Shown piece after piece: positions 8,156 to 15,979 of a stretch of DNA of 32,641 nt. Origin of the DNA: Amycolatopsis rhizosphaerae (GTDB lineage Bacteria; Actinomycetota; Actinomycetes; Mycobacteriales; Pseudonocardiaceae). The stretch's first letter is position 1; each line of letters opens with the position of its first letter. The stretch lies in contig NZ_VJWX01000020.1 in NCBI RefSeq assembly GCF_007713715.1, positions 1 to 32,641 of the forward strand, written 5' to 3'. The notes below the pieces were generated by a model that was not told where the DNA came from, did no database searches, and was given only the letters and a program-made list of their open reading frames with translations. A program made the translations under genes and the position numbers.

Positions 8156-9684
8156 GCGGGATCCATCCTGAAGTACCAGTTCAGGGTCGCCATGCTGCCA
8201 CTACCTGCGCGCAGGCTCGTGGTCTCGTGCGCGGCCGATGGTCGACGCAACGTGATCCGCCATCGGCCGTCTCCGGTCACCGCGCTCTCCGATCGCGTCC
8301 GCCGCACCACGCCGACGAACTCCAGCAACAGGTCCAGTTCCGCGTCCGTGATCTCGCCCCACTCGGCCAGGTGCGTTCCGGAACGCTGACGCAACGCCGC
8401 CTCGGCGCCGCTGCGGGCTGCCTGGGCGGCGAGCCTGGCCCGTCGGGCGGCGCTCTTGCCCGTCGAGTAGTCCGGGATCTTGGTCCGCCTCCCGACCGCG
8501 GCGCGAGCACCTTGTTCCCGGAAGCGGGCGGTGATCGGCGCGCGCGGTGCGTTGGTCCAGCTCAAGTCGTTGTCGTCGGCGGAGTCCGACGCCAACAGCA
8601 GGTGGCGTGCGGAGAACGCGCCCACCGCGGTGTCCCAGATCCGCCAGGCGCTCTCGTCGTCGGGAGCGCGCTCGACCGCGACGGCCAACGCCAGGAGTTC
8701 CGCACGGCGCGTGACCGCGCCGCCGGTGTCCAGCAGGAGGTTCATGTTGCGTGCCCACGGAGCGACCAGGTCCCGCAACTGGCGTCGCAGCTTCCGCGCC
8801 TGACTGTCGCTGCCACCGAACCAGGAGCCGAGGGCCTCCCAGGTGTGCTCCCAGCGTCGTGCCTGGGTGGCCACTACCTCATCGCCCGCCTCGGTGTCCA
8901 ATGCCGCGCGAACGCACGCACGCCACACCTCCGGAGTCAACAGCGGGTCGAGCTCCACCACCAGCTCCGCGATCCGCGGCGTGTGGACGTCGACCTGCTC
9001 ACCCCACATGCCGATGTAGGAGCGCAACGTCTGCCACAGCAGGTCCTGCTTGGCGGGATCCGGCCCACCCGACAAGGCATGCGCCAACGTGCGCTGCCAC
9101 CCGCGAGCCGCGGTGGCCATCGCCTGGTGCATGGCCCCGACCTGCTGGAACTCCGTCGCCGCATCGGTGTAGACCGCCTGGCGAATCGACTCGGCGAACG
9201 CGGTCAACCGTTCGTGGATCGCCCGCGGCGCCAGCGTGAGATCCCCCGCGGCCTCCTCGGTGTCGTCGATGGATGACCAAAAGACGTGCAGACCTGCCGC
9301 TCTCTGCGTGAGCTGGTACCGGTCACGCCGGCGCAGGAAGTCCTCCCCGGAGCGAGCGGGTTCCTGCCAGCGGGTCACGACCCGCCACTGCACCAGTCGC
9401 TCTAGCCGTGCGTCAAGGTGCAGTACGTCCGGAGCAAGCAGCCGGTCGAGGGCCTCGGTCGGCACCTGCCCGGCGAGGTGAGCGCGAACGCCGGTGGCCA
9501 CCTCGTCATAGGACAGGCCGGTCAGGCTCGTGTCCTGCTCGGCCAGCAGGACATCGACGATCACCCGGTACTGCGCCGCGAACCGCGAGGTCAGGTAGGC
9601 CGGAACAAGCTCCTGCCCCGGTAGCAGAGCCGACCACGGATCAGCGGGCGCCTCTATCTCCGGCGTCTCGTCGTAATCGATCAC
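8152..9684 (-). CDS. jetA: Wadjet JetA, kleisin/MukF-like subunit (TIGR02677, DUF2397)
   Basis: A 510-residue protein, first gene of the Wadjet operon, with a GTG start at 9684. After about 28 variable residues it enters the family-typical winged-helix region (AYLTSRFAAQYRVIVDVLLA). A long helical middle follows (about 190-400), and the C-terminal winged helix includes the RWRITLRRP strand near 475. JetA is the kleisin that closes the JetC ring and binds JetB. There is no clear Shine-Dalgarno sequence before the GTG. A TAACCT -10-like element ends six bases before it, suggesting a leaderless transcript. It overlaps jetB by four bases. A later start within the first 30 residues cannot be excluded. 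Confidence 0.87.
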   Translation of the reverse strand: MIDYDETPEIEAPADPWSALLPGQELVPAYLTSRFAAQYRVIVDVLLAEQDTSLTGLSYDEVATGVRAHLAGQVPTEALDRLLAPDVLHLDARLERLVQWRVVTRWQEPARSGEDFLRRRDRYQLTQRAAGLHVFWSSIDDTEEAAGDLTLAPRAIHERLTAFAESIRQAVYTDAATEFQQVGAMHQAMATAARGWQRTLAHALSGGPDPAKQDLLWQTLRSYIGMWGEQVDVHTPRIAELVVELDPLLTPEVWRACVRAALDTEAGDEVVATQARRWEHTWEALGSWFGGSDSQARKLRRQLRDLVAPWARNMNLLLDTGGAVTRRAELLALAVAVERAPDDESAWRIWDTAVGAFSARHLLLASDSADDNDLSWTNAPRAPITARFREQGARAAVGRRTKIPDYSTGKSAARRARLAAQAARSGAEAALRQRSGTHLAEWGEITDAELDLLLEFVGVVRRTRSESAVTGDGRWRITLRRPSAAHETTSLRAGSGSMATLNWYFRMDPA

Positions 9685-9690
9685 CCGTCC

Positions 9691-9696
9691 AGGTTA
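9691..9696 (-). promoter_or_regulatory. Possible -10 element for a leaderless jetA mRNA
   Basis: TAACCT on the minus strand, separated from the jetA GTG by six bases. That places the expected transcription start at the start codon itself, as in many actinobacterial leaderless genes. A TTGCTC further upstream is at 22 bases, too far for an ideal -35. The rest of the 103-base gap 9685-9787 shows nothing else I can name. Confidence 0.35.
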
Positions 9697-9787
9697 CGAA
9701 GACAGGATGCCGATTCGGGAGCAACAGCGACATGTCACCCGTTTCGATGAATCCTGCGCGCATCGGCGCTCGGCCGCCGAAACCGGG

Positions 9788-10561
9788 TCAGGTCACGGGG
9801 AAGTAGGTGGCGATGTCGGCGAGCGCATCCAGGGTGGCATTGTCGACGTGGCCGGTTGCGGTGTCGGTCTCCGCGATGATCATGGCGTTTTTGTCCGGCC
9901 GGGCCTGGTAGTGGTGCCCGGTGATGTGTACGCCGGTGAGGCCGAGTACTGCGGCAATCTCCAGAGGTCGGACATCGCCGCTGCCCTGCACTCGCTCGAC
10001 CTTCTCGAAGGCCTCGGCCTGCTTCGCGCTGCGGAATCCGACCCGGACCACCGACACCACTGCGGCGTTGCCGTGTCCGTCGCCGACAGCCATGAGCATG
10101 CGATCCAGCGAGGTGCACGGGGTTCGAGCCAGGAATTCGCGGACCTTTCCGGTGGATGAGGCGACACAGTCCAGTTCACGCTCGGCTTTGTGCTTGAGTC
10201 GCTTGAGCTTTAGCTTGCCCAGCGCCTCGTCGGTTTTCCCGCGCTTGGCCGATTCGCGGGCCGATGTCCGGCGGGTTTTCATCGACCGCCTTGGCAGCAA
10301 GTCGACCACATCACCTGCGGTGTTTCCCGCTACCGCTTCCGCCGCGGATCCGGCCCCGGCCTCGGCGGCCGCACCGCCCAGTGCACCGATCCCGGCCGCC
10401 CCACCGGCGCCACCCGCGATCACGAGCGCAGCCGCCAACGCTACGATCCCGCCACGTCCCTTGCCGGAACCACCACCGTCGCGAATGAAGATCCGTCGGC
10501 CGTCCTTGGTGATCCAATGCCCGTTTTCCGGCACTCCACGGTTCCCCTCGTCCCCGGACAC
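9788..10561 (-). CDS. Hypothetical protein with one hydrophobic segment
   Basis: I do not recognise this 257-residue protein. The start is GTG at 10561; an in-frame stop lies just upstream. A second GTG at 10534 (residue 10) has AGGGG nine bases before it and may be the true start. Visible parts are an N-terminal GHWITKDGRRIFIRDGG stretch, a Gly/Ala-rich hydrophobic segment at about 37-65 that could span or associate with a membrane, a basic linker at about 90-125, and a C-terminal globular part (about 130-257) with no catalytic motif I know. It sits alone between the composite operon (207 bases away) and the Wadjet operon (103 bases away), in the same direction. It could be an accessory of either, or a remnant of something else. 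Confidence 0.6.
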   Translation of the reverse strand: MSGDEGNRGVPENGHWITKDGRRIFIRDGGGSGKGRGGIVALAAALVIAGGAGGAAGIGALGGAAAEAGAGSAAEAVAGNTAGDVVDLLPRRSMKTRRTSARESAKRGKTDEALGKLKLKRLKHKAERELDCVASSTGKVREFLARTPCTSLDRMLMAVGDGHGNAAVVSVVRVGFRSAKQAEAFEKVERVQGSGDVRPLEIAAVLGLTGVHITGHHYQARPDKNAMIIAETDTATGHVDNATLDALADIATYFPVT

Positions 10562-10768
10562 CTGCCGCGCATGTCATTCTTGCTCATCATGGCCCTGATC
10601 AAGTGGACCAAACCACAGTGAGCCGCGGGAGAAGGGTAACGGATGAGTCAGTCCCGTGTGCCGAGTTTGGCCCACATCGGGATCCGTCGTCCGCCCATAC
10701 GCGACTCTCGACGCCCTCATGCAGCTGAACGTCCCGCGTGCACGATCCCGGGCGCTGAATCACAGTTC
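10562..10768. other. Intergenic gap between the UvrD-type helicase and the hypothetical gene
   Basis: These 207 bases contain no reading frame with a believable start and no strong hairpin. The gap is the largest within the block 9788-29179, so it probably marks the end of the composite operon. A promoter for the hypothetical gene should lie here, but I cannot pick out a convincing -35/-10 pair. Confidence 0.4.
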
Positions 10769-12931
10769 CTATTCCGCGCCTTGCCTGGTGCGATTCGTTG
10801 TGGGCGGCAGAAAAGGGCTGGGCGTGCCGTTCCAGGTGACTGCAAGGGCCTCTCGCGCCCGAGTACAGGCCACGAAAAGCAGGCAACGCTGCTTGAACAG
10901 GTCGGCATCGTGCAGCCGTGGGTCGACCTCCAGCGGCGTGACCTCTTTGCCGAACGGCACGGCTTTCGCGGTGGCCCCGACAACCGCGACACAGCGGAAT
11001 TCGAGTCCCTTCATGGCGTGCATGCTGGCAAGGCGAACTCCCTCATCATCAGCATTGGGCTGGTTCTTCACGAGTACAGCGGGGATTCCCGCAGCAGCCA
11101 GTTCCTTGTTCACCTTGTCGAGCATCAGGTTGAACCGCGCGCAGATGGCGATCTCGCTGGCTTCCACGCCTTGGTCAAGCCATGTCCGCACCCGGTCGAC
11201 GACCGCGGCGACCTCCGCCTGTTCGCTCGGATGGCCTTCGATGTGCGGGCGCTTCCCGTGCAGCAACGAGCGATAGCCGACGAGGCTGTCGTTGCCCTCG
11301 CCACCCAGATCCTCGACGGGAGAGCCATCCATCACCCCGGTCGACCAGGCGAGGATCTCCGCGGTGTTGCGGTAGTTGAGCCGCAGGCGACTACTGCGGC
11401 CGGCCACCGAAATCCCGAGCTCGCGCAGGGACACGCGGGAATCGTAGATCCGCTGGTGCGGGTCGCCGGTGATGAACAGATCGTCCGCCCCCGCGGGCAC
11501 AGCCGCCCGAAGGACCCGCCACTGCGCCGGATGCAGGTCTTGTGCCTCGTCGACGACCACGTGGTGGTAGCCGTGTTCGCCCAGGTTGGCGGTGGCGAGC
11601 AGGTCTGCCGCCTGAGCGCACATCAGCAGTTGGGTGGTGGCCCGCGCACCCTGTAACTCCAGGCGGAACGCCTCGACGGCCTCCCAGAGCCGCTGGCGTT
11701 GGCGTGGCCCCAGTGCGGCGCCGCGGCCGCGCCGTTCGACCCGCAGGTAGTCCTCCCTGCTTTCCACCTGATGTGCGATGACGACGTGCCGGTGCTCCTG
11801 TGCCAGGAACTGCTCGGTCCAGGGCAGGTCGAGGTGGCGGCGGATCCGCCGCCAGATCTGCAGTTCGTCGGCGTCGGTGATGGGGGCGGGGGCGCGGCCG
11901 GACAGTTCCCGCACGACCCGGTGGGCGTAGGCGTTGACGGTGGTGACGTCCACGTTCGACAACTGCTCGTCGTCTATCAGCAGCGCCAGGTTCTCTCGCA
12001 AGGTGCGGGCCAGGGCGGTGGTGAACGTGGTGAGCAGGACCCGGCTGGCGGGATCACGGCTGAGCAGGTGCTTCACTCGGTGGAGGGCGACCACGGTCTT
12101 GCCGGTCCCCGGACCACCCGAGACCTGCGCGGGCCCGTTGTACGACGGGCGGTACGCCACGCGGCGCTGGGACGGGTGCAGAAACACGCGCCAGGCCGCG
12201 AACGGCTTGTCCAGGATCTCGGCCAGTTCGTCCGGACCGGTGACGAGCGTGATGCGGCTGGTGGTGTTGGCGATGGCCATCGCCAGGCTGTCTTCGGTGC
12301 CGGAACTCGTCTCCACGGGTCGCCGGACCGCGACGACGTCCCGGTACACCTCTTCCGGGGTGAAACCTTCGGCCAGGAACTGCAGCACCTCGTACTGGTC
12401 CTCGGGCAGCAAACCGCCGAAGGCGGCCAGTTGTGCCTTGTCCGTGATGGCTCGTGCCGCGCGCAGAACCTGGTCGTCGATACCGAGGTCGCGTAGCACC
12501 GTGTCCGAGTGCTGGGCGAACAGCAGCGTCGGCGCTTGCGCCGCCACTTCCTCCAGGGACGGGGTGAGCTGTTCGATGGCGAGGACGTTCCGGACTTCCA
12601 GGCCCCGGGTGGCGGTGTTGACGGTGTACAGCCGCTTCGCCGCCCAGTTGTAGGCGTCATCGTGCCGCACGACGTTGAGCAGCAGGAACATGTCACTGCC
12701 GTCGTCGGGGGCGAGCACCACCCCACGCCAGAAGTCGGTGACGCGGATCGTGCGCATCCGCGAGTCGCGGGCGTTGTTCACCGACTCCAGGTGCAACCCC
12801 TTGTCCGCGTGCAACTCGGCGACCGACAACTCCTGGAACTTCTCCATCGCCTTGCGCACCCCGGCCTTGATCGGCTTTTCCAGCCGATCCCAGGTCTCCC
12901 AGAACGTGTTGGCGAAGGCGAGTCGAGGCAT
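10769..12931 (-). CDS. UvrD/Rep-type superfamily 1 helicase with RelE/ParE-like N-terminal domain
   Basis: A 720-residue protein starting MPRLAFANTF at ATG 12931, seven bases after the mcrC stop. Residues 1-120 resemble the RelE/ParE fold: a helix pair, then RTIRVTDFWRGVVL and FLLLNVVRHDDAYNWA, where HDDAY parallels the HRDDVY end of RelE-type toxins. The helicase core follows: Walker A GGPGTGKT (272-279), VVVDEAQD (458-465), ITGDPHQRIY (487-496), LNYRNTAEI (518-526), MKGLEF (about 652) and a C-terminal VACTRARE motif. All the motifs needed for ATP-driven 3'-5' DNA unwinding are there. It is the last gene of the composite operon and probably processes DNA for, or after, cleavage by the McrBC part. 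Whether the N-terminal domain is a nuclease, a binding module or inert is unknown. The frame runs 49 residues further upstream, but that part lies within mcrC. Confidence 0.82.
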   Translation of the reverse strand: MPRLAFANTFWETWDRLEKPIKAGVRKAMEKFQELSVAELHADKGLHLESVNNARDSRMRTIRVTDFWRGVVLAPDDGSDMFLLLNVVRHDDAYNWAAKRLYTVNTATRGLEVRNVLAIEQLTPSLEEVAAQAPTLLFAQHSDTVLRDLGIDDQVLRAARAITDKAQLAAFGGLLPEDQYEVLQFLAEGFTPEEVYRDVVAVRRPVETSSGTEDSLAMAIANTTSRITLVTGPDELAEILDKPFAAWRVFLHPSQRRVAYRPSYNGPAQVSGGPGTGKTVVALHRVKHLLSRDPASRVLLTTFTTALARTLRENLALLIDDEQLSNVDVTTVNAYAHRVVRELSGRAPAPITDADELQIWRRIRRHLDLPWTEQFLAQEHRHVVIAHQVESREDYLRVERRGRGAALGPRQRQRLWEAVEAFRLELQGARATTQLLMCAQAADLLATANLGEHGYHHVVVDEAQDLHPAQWRVLRAAVPAGADDLFITGDPHQRIYDSRVSLRELGISVAGRSSRLRLNYRNTAEILAWSTGVMDGSPVEDLGGEGNDSLVGYRSLLHGKRPHIEGHPSEQAEVAAVVDRVRTWLDQGVEASEIAICARFNLMLDKVNKELAAAGIPAVLVKNQPNADDEGVRLASMHAMKGLEFRCVAVVGATAKAVPFGKEVTPLEVDPRLHDADLFKQRCLLFVACTRAREALAVTWNGTPSPFLPPTTNRTRQGAE

Positions 12932-12938
12932 GACCTGA

Positions 12939-14141
12939 TCATCGCACGGCAGCAGCGAGGTGGTCAGCGATGTCGCCGACCTGGCCCAGCAGCGCGGGCG
13001 GTGGCAATTCGAGGTCCAGTGCGTGCTGGTGGATGGTGATGCCCGCGTGCCGCACGCGGTGAGCACCGTGCGGAGCATTGCCCTTGGCGTAGACGAGATG
13101 GCCTTCGGCCAGGTTTAACGCCGTGCAGTAGGCCAGCATCTGATACAAGTCGGCATCGGGAAAGCCCTCGGGTTTTTGGGCTTTGTACTTGGCGTCCGCT
13201 ACCGCGAGCGGCGTGCCCGCGCGGTCGTAGCGGACGAAGTCCGGGATCAGGCGGATGGCGTTGCGGTCGTCGAGGTAATGGGTGGCTTGCAGAACGCAGT
13301 ATCCGTCGCCGTGGGCGAATTCCTCACGGAGCGCGGTCGTCACGAAGTCCTCGAAGACTTTCGCCATGTCGAACAGGAACCCCTGTACGGTCACGTCCCC
13401 GGACCGGTGTTCCACCGAGCAGCCGTGCAACACAAGTTCGGCCAGCCGCAACGCGACCTGGTAACGCGCGTTGAGGCGGCTGGGCCGCCATACCGGCAAC
13501 CGGCCGCCTCTGGTAAGTGGGGAGGCCTCCGCGAGGCGGACCCGCAATCTGAGCAGCACACCTCGCACATCAGGCGGGAGTCGCCCGGGCAGCCGGAGCA
13601 GGGCCTCACAGGCCGCCCGCAGCAGCTGGTTCTCCGCGATATCCGTCGTGTATTCGTCGTGCGTGATCTCCAGCGGGATCAACTGCCCGTAGCGACGGCT
13701 GAGCTGGTCACCGAGCCGGATTCTGCCTCTCACGACCAGTGCGGTTTCGTCGGTGGTGCGGTATCCCTTGAGCAGGCCCTGCCGCAGCGCTTCGTCCGCT
13801 TCCATCGCGAACAGGCGCGCGAAGGCGGGTAACAGGTCCTCGTCGCTGTCCACCTGCACGTGTTCGCTGCGCCACCCTTTGGGGCTACGGCTGAAGCCGA
13901 GGAGGAACAGCAACCGCGCGATGGGCACTTTGGGAGCGATGCGCAGGATGACGGACGAGCCGTCGGGCATGTGCACGGCGGCCACACCCACCTTGTTACC
14001 GGCGCGAACCCGCCAGTTCCCCGCCACCTCCGGGTCAGGTGCGATGTCGAGAAGCCGCGACCGCGCGAGGGCCCGGCCGGTGACGTCGTCCAGCGCCACC
14101 GAGAGCGGTGGCCCGTACTCGGCAAGCTCCAGGACGGTCAT
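12939..14141 (-). CDS. mcrC: McrC-family nuclease subunit of a type IV restriction system
   Basis: A 400-residue protein of the McrBC 5-methylcytosine restriction family. The C-terminal half has a PD-(D/E)xK nuclease core: IPDF (D301), then ADAKYK (D316, K318), then DLYQML (Q334), the usual order in McrC. Residues 1-130 form the N-terminal domain that touches the McrB ring and stimulates its GTPase; RGRIRLGDQLSRR (138-150) and ITHDEYTTDIAENQLL (159-174) are strongly McrC-like. Its ATG at 14141 overlaps the mcrB stop by four bases (ATGA). The expected action is to join McrB rings bound at modified DNA and cut between two sites. All catalytic residues are present. The partner and the operon context support restriction of modified invader DNA. 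Confidence 0.9.
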   Translation of the reverse strand: MTVLELAEYGPPLSVALDDVTGRALARSRLLDIAPDPEVAGNWRVRAGNKVGVAAVHMPDGSSVILRIAPKVPIARLLFLLGFSRSPKGWRSEHVQVDSDEDLLPAFARLFAMEADEALRQGLLKGYRTTDETALVVRGRIRLGDQLSRRYGQLIPLEITHDEYTTDIAENQLLRAACEALLRLPGRLPPDVRGVLLRLRVRLAEASPLTRGGRLPVWRPSRLNARYQVALRLAELVLHGCSVEHRSGDVTVQGFLFDMAKVFEDFVTTALREEFAHGDGYCVLQATHYLDDRNAIRLIPDFVRYDRAGTPLAVADAKYKAQKPEGFPDADLYQMLAYCTALNLAEGHLVYAKGNAPHGAHRVRHAGITIHQHALDLELPPPALLGQVGDIADHLAAAVR

Positions 14142-15979
14142 GTCACCTTGTCGGATGCCGCGCCGGACGGTGGGGAGATCGCGGCGCGCAGGGCGGCCAA
14201 TCCGTAACGCTTCTCGACCTGCACTCCTTCGCCGTAGTGGTGCTCTTCCAGCAGCGGCAGGATTTTTGTCCGCCAGGTGCGTTCCAGCCCGCCCTCCCGG
14301 TACACGCCGCGCTTCATCAGATAGGACGGACCGATCTGGAAGTCCGGGTCGTCGACGCGGGCGTTCAGGGCGTCGAGCAGATCGGCCGGTTCGCTGTCCC
14401 GGCCTTCGCGGGCGAGCCAGCGGCGCAGGAGCCCCTTGGTTGGTTCGGTGCGCGGGGACAGTTCCACGAACGCGAATCGGCGCCGCATGGCGGCATCGAC
14501 CAGGGCGATGGACCGGTCGGCCGTGTTCATGGTACCGATGAGGAACAGATTGGACGGCAGCGCGAAATCGTCGCCGGAGTAGGTGAGCCGCACCGCCTTG
14601 TTGCGGTATTCGAGGAGGAAGTACAGCTCGCCGAATACTTTCGCCAGGTTCGCCCGGTTGATCTCGTCGATCACCAGGAAATGCGGGATGTGCCGGTTAC
14701 CCTCCCGGGCAGCCAGGTCGGCAAGCTCGCGCAGCGGTCCGGCGGTGATGCGCAACGCAACTTCGTGGGTGTCGGGATTTTCCTGGGGGCGGAAGCCCTC
14801 GAAGAAGTCCTCGTACGAGTACGCCGGGTGGAACTGGACCAGTTTGACCTGTTCCGGGCCGCCCCCGAGGAACTCGGCGAGTTTGAGCGCCAGGTAGGTC
14901 TTTCCGGTCCCGGGCGGCCCGTAGAGCACGAGTTGACGGTCGTCCCACAACAGGTCGCGCAGCTCGGCCAGCCAGGCGGTGTCGTGCACCAGCAACTCGT
15001 CGGCCAGCTCCGGCGTCGGGCCGGGCAGGGTGAGTTCGCGCCGGGCGACCAGAGCGGCCTGTTCGAGGCTGGAATCGCCCTGCTGGTCCTGTGCCTCGTC
15101 GGCCAGTTCCTCGTCGCTGCGTCCCAGCCCCGCGACGAGCGCCGCAACGGCGGTGAGATCGACGACGTCGCTCTGGATGGACAGCTTCTGCTGCAGTTCT
15201 TCCGGCAGCTCGTGGTACGGGTACGCCGCGGACTGCCATTCCACCGGTCGCACCAGATTCGACCGGTCGCCCTCCGAGGCAACTTGTTGCACGTCTCCGA
15301 CGATCTCGCCAACGTAAAGGTTGCCGTTGGAAATCGTGCAGACGGTGTCACCGGGTTTCATTTTGGCCAGGAACGCGTGGAGTTCGTCGACCAGCCGGAC
15401 GCGCTGGTTGTAGCTCAGCGTTGCTCCGTAGTCCTCCTCCACGAAGGTCCGCAACTCGTCTTTGCTGATGACCTGACCGATCCCACTACGCAGGTGCGAG
15501 GCGGCCACGCTCACGAGGCTTTCGGGGAGCCAGAGACGCTGCACCAGGTCGAACCCGTTGACGTTGGACCCTCGAACCAGCCAGGTGCGGTTGGGGCCAA
15601 AGGCAGGCACGGACAGGTAGTCGGCAAGCGGGTGGCCGTCGTCGGTCTTCCACTTGGTCCAACCGTTGGCGCTGCGGCCGACCAGGATCTCCGCCGCCGC
15701 AGACGGGGAGCCGCAAGTGATGTCGGTGGCCGTCTCCAGAAAGCCGGGCCATTTCGTGGATTCGACGATCTGCCCGTCCTGAATGAGATGCTCGCGAAAG
15801 ATATGTGAGGACGGCATCCTGATCGGGAATGACGGTACGACGTCGGGGCGAACCGGACATCCGGCGAAGACCACGAACTTCTGGCTGCCGTTGGCGCCCT
15901 TCTCCTCCAGCAACCGTCCCCGCGCGATTGGCCCGCCGTGCGGGAGACGGAGCTGGAACTCGGGATAGGCGCTGGTCAC
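14138..15979 (-). CDS. mcrB: McrB-type AAA+ GTPase with N-terminal DUF4357 domain
   Basis: A 613-residue protein starting at GTG 15979, four bases inside the methyltransferase end (GTGA overlap). The motor domain is at about 340-560: Walker A GPPGTGKT (354-361), VIDEINRA (436-443), and the McrB signature MNTADRS (484-490) that replaces the GTPase NKxD motif. The final part, to about 613, is the helical lid. The N-terminal half is unusual. Residues about 75-125 carry SPSAAAEILVGRSANGWTKW, the DUF4357 signature often found fused to restriction enzymes. Residues about 205-250 (GDTVCTISNGNLYVGEIVG ... RPVEW) look like a small beta-barrel of the type that reads modified bases. The likely role is to recognise modified or marked DNA and use GTP to drive McrC. 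Which base mark is read cannot be seen. Confidence 0.88.
   Translation of the reverse strand: MTSAYPEFQLRLPHGGPIARGRLLEEKGANGSQKFVVFAGCPVRPDVVPSFPIRMPSSHIFREHLIQDGQIVESTKWPGFLETATDITCGSPSAAAEILVGRSANGWTKWKTDDGHPLADYLSVPAFGPNRTWLVRGSNVNGFDLVQRLWLPESLVSVAASHLRSGIGQVISKDELRTFVEEDYGATLSYNQRVRLVDELHAFLAKMKPGDTVCTISNGNLYVGEIVGDVQQVASEGDRSNLVRPVEWQSAAYPYHELPEELQQKLSIQSDVVDLTAVAALVAGLGRSDEELADEAQDQQGDSSLEQAALVARRELTLPGPTPELADELLVHDTAWLAELRDLLWDDRQLVLYGPPGTGKTYLALKLAEFLGGGPEQVKLVQFHPAYSYEDFFEGFRPQENPDTHEVALRITAGPLRELADLAAREGNRHIPHFLVIDEINRANLAKVFGELYFLLEYRNKAVRLTYSGDDFALPSNLFLIGTMNTADRSIALVDAAMRRRFAFVELSPRTEPTKGLLRRWLAREGRDSEPADLLDALNARVDDPDFQIGPSYLMKRGVYREGGLERTWRTKILPLLEEHHYGEGVQVEKRYGLAALRAAISPPSGAASDKVT

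Noticed and set aside
12932-13078. 49-residue N-terminal extension of the UvrD-type helicase
   Set aside because: It lies inside mcrC and reads as low-complexity sequence; the conserved domain begins at MPRLAF, seven bases after the mcrC stop.
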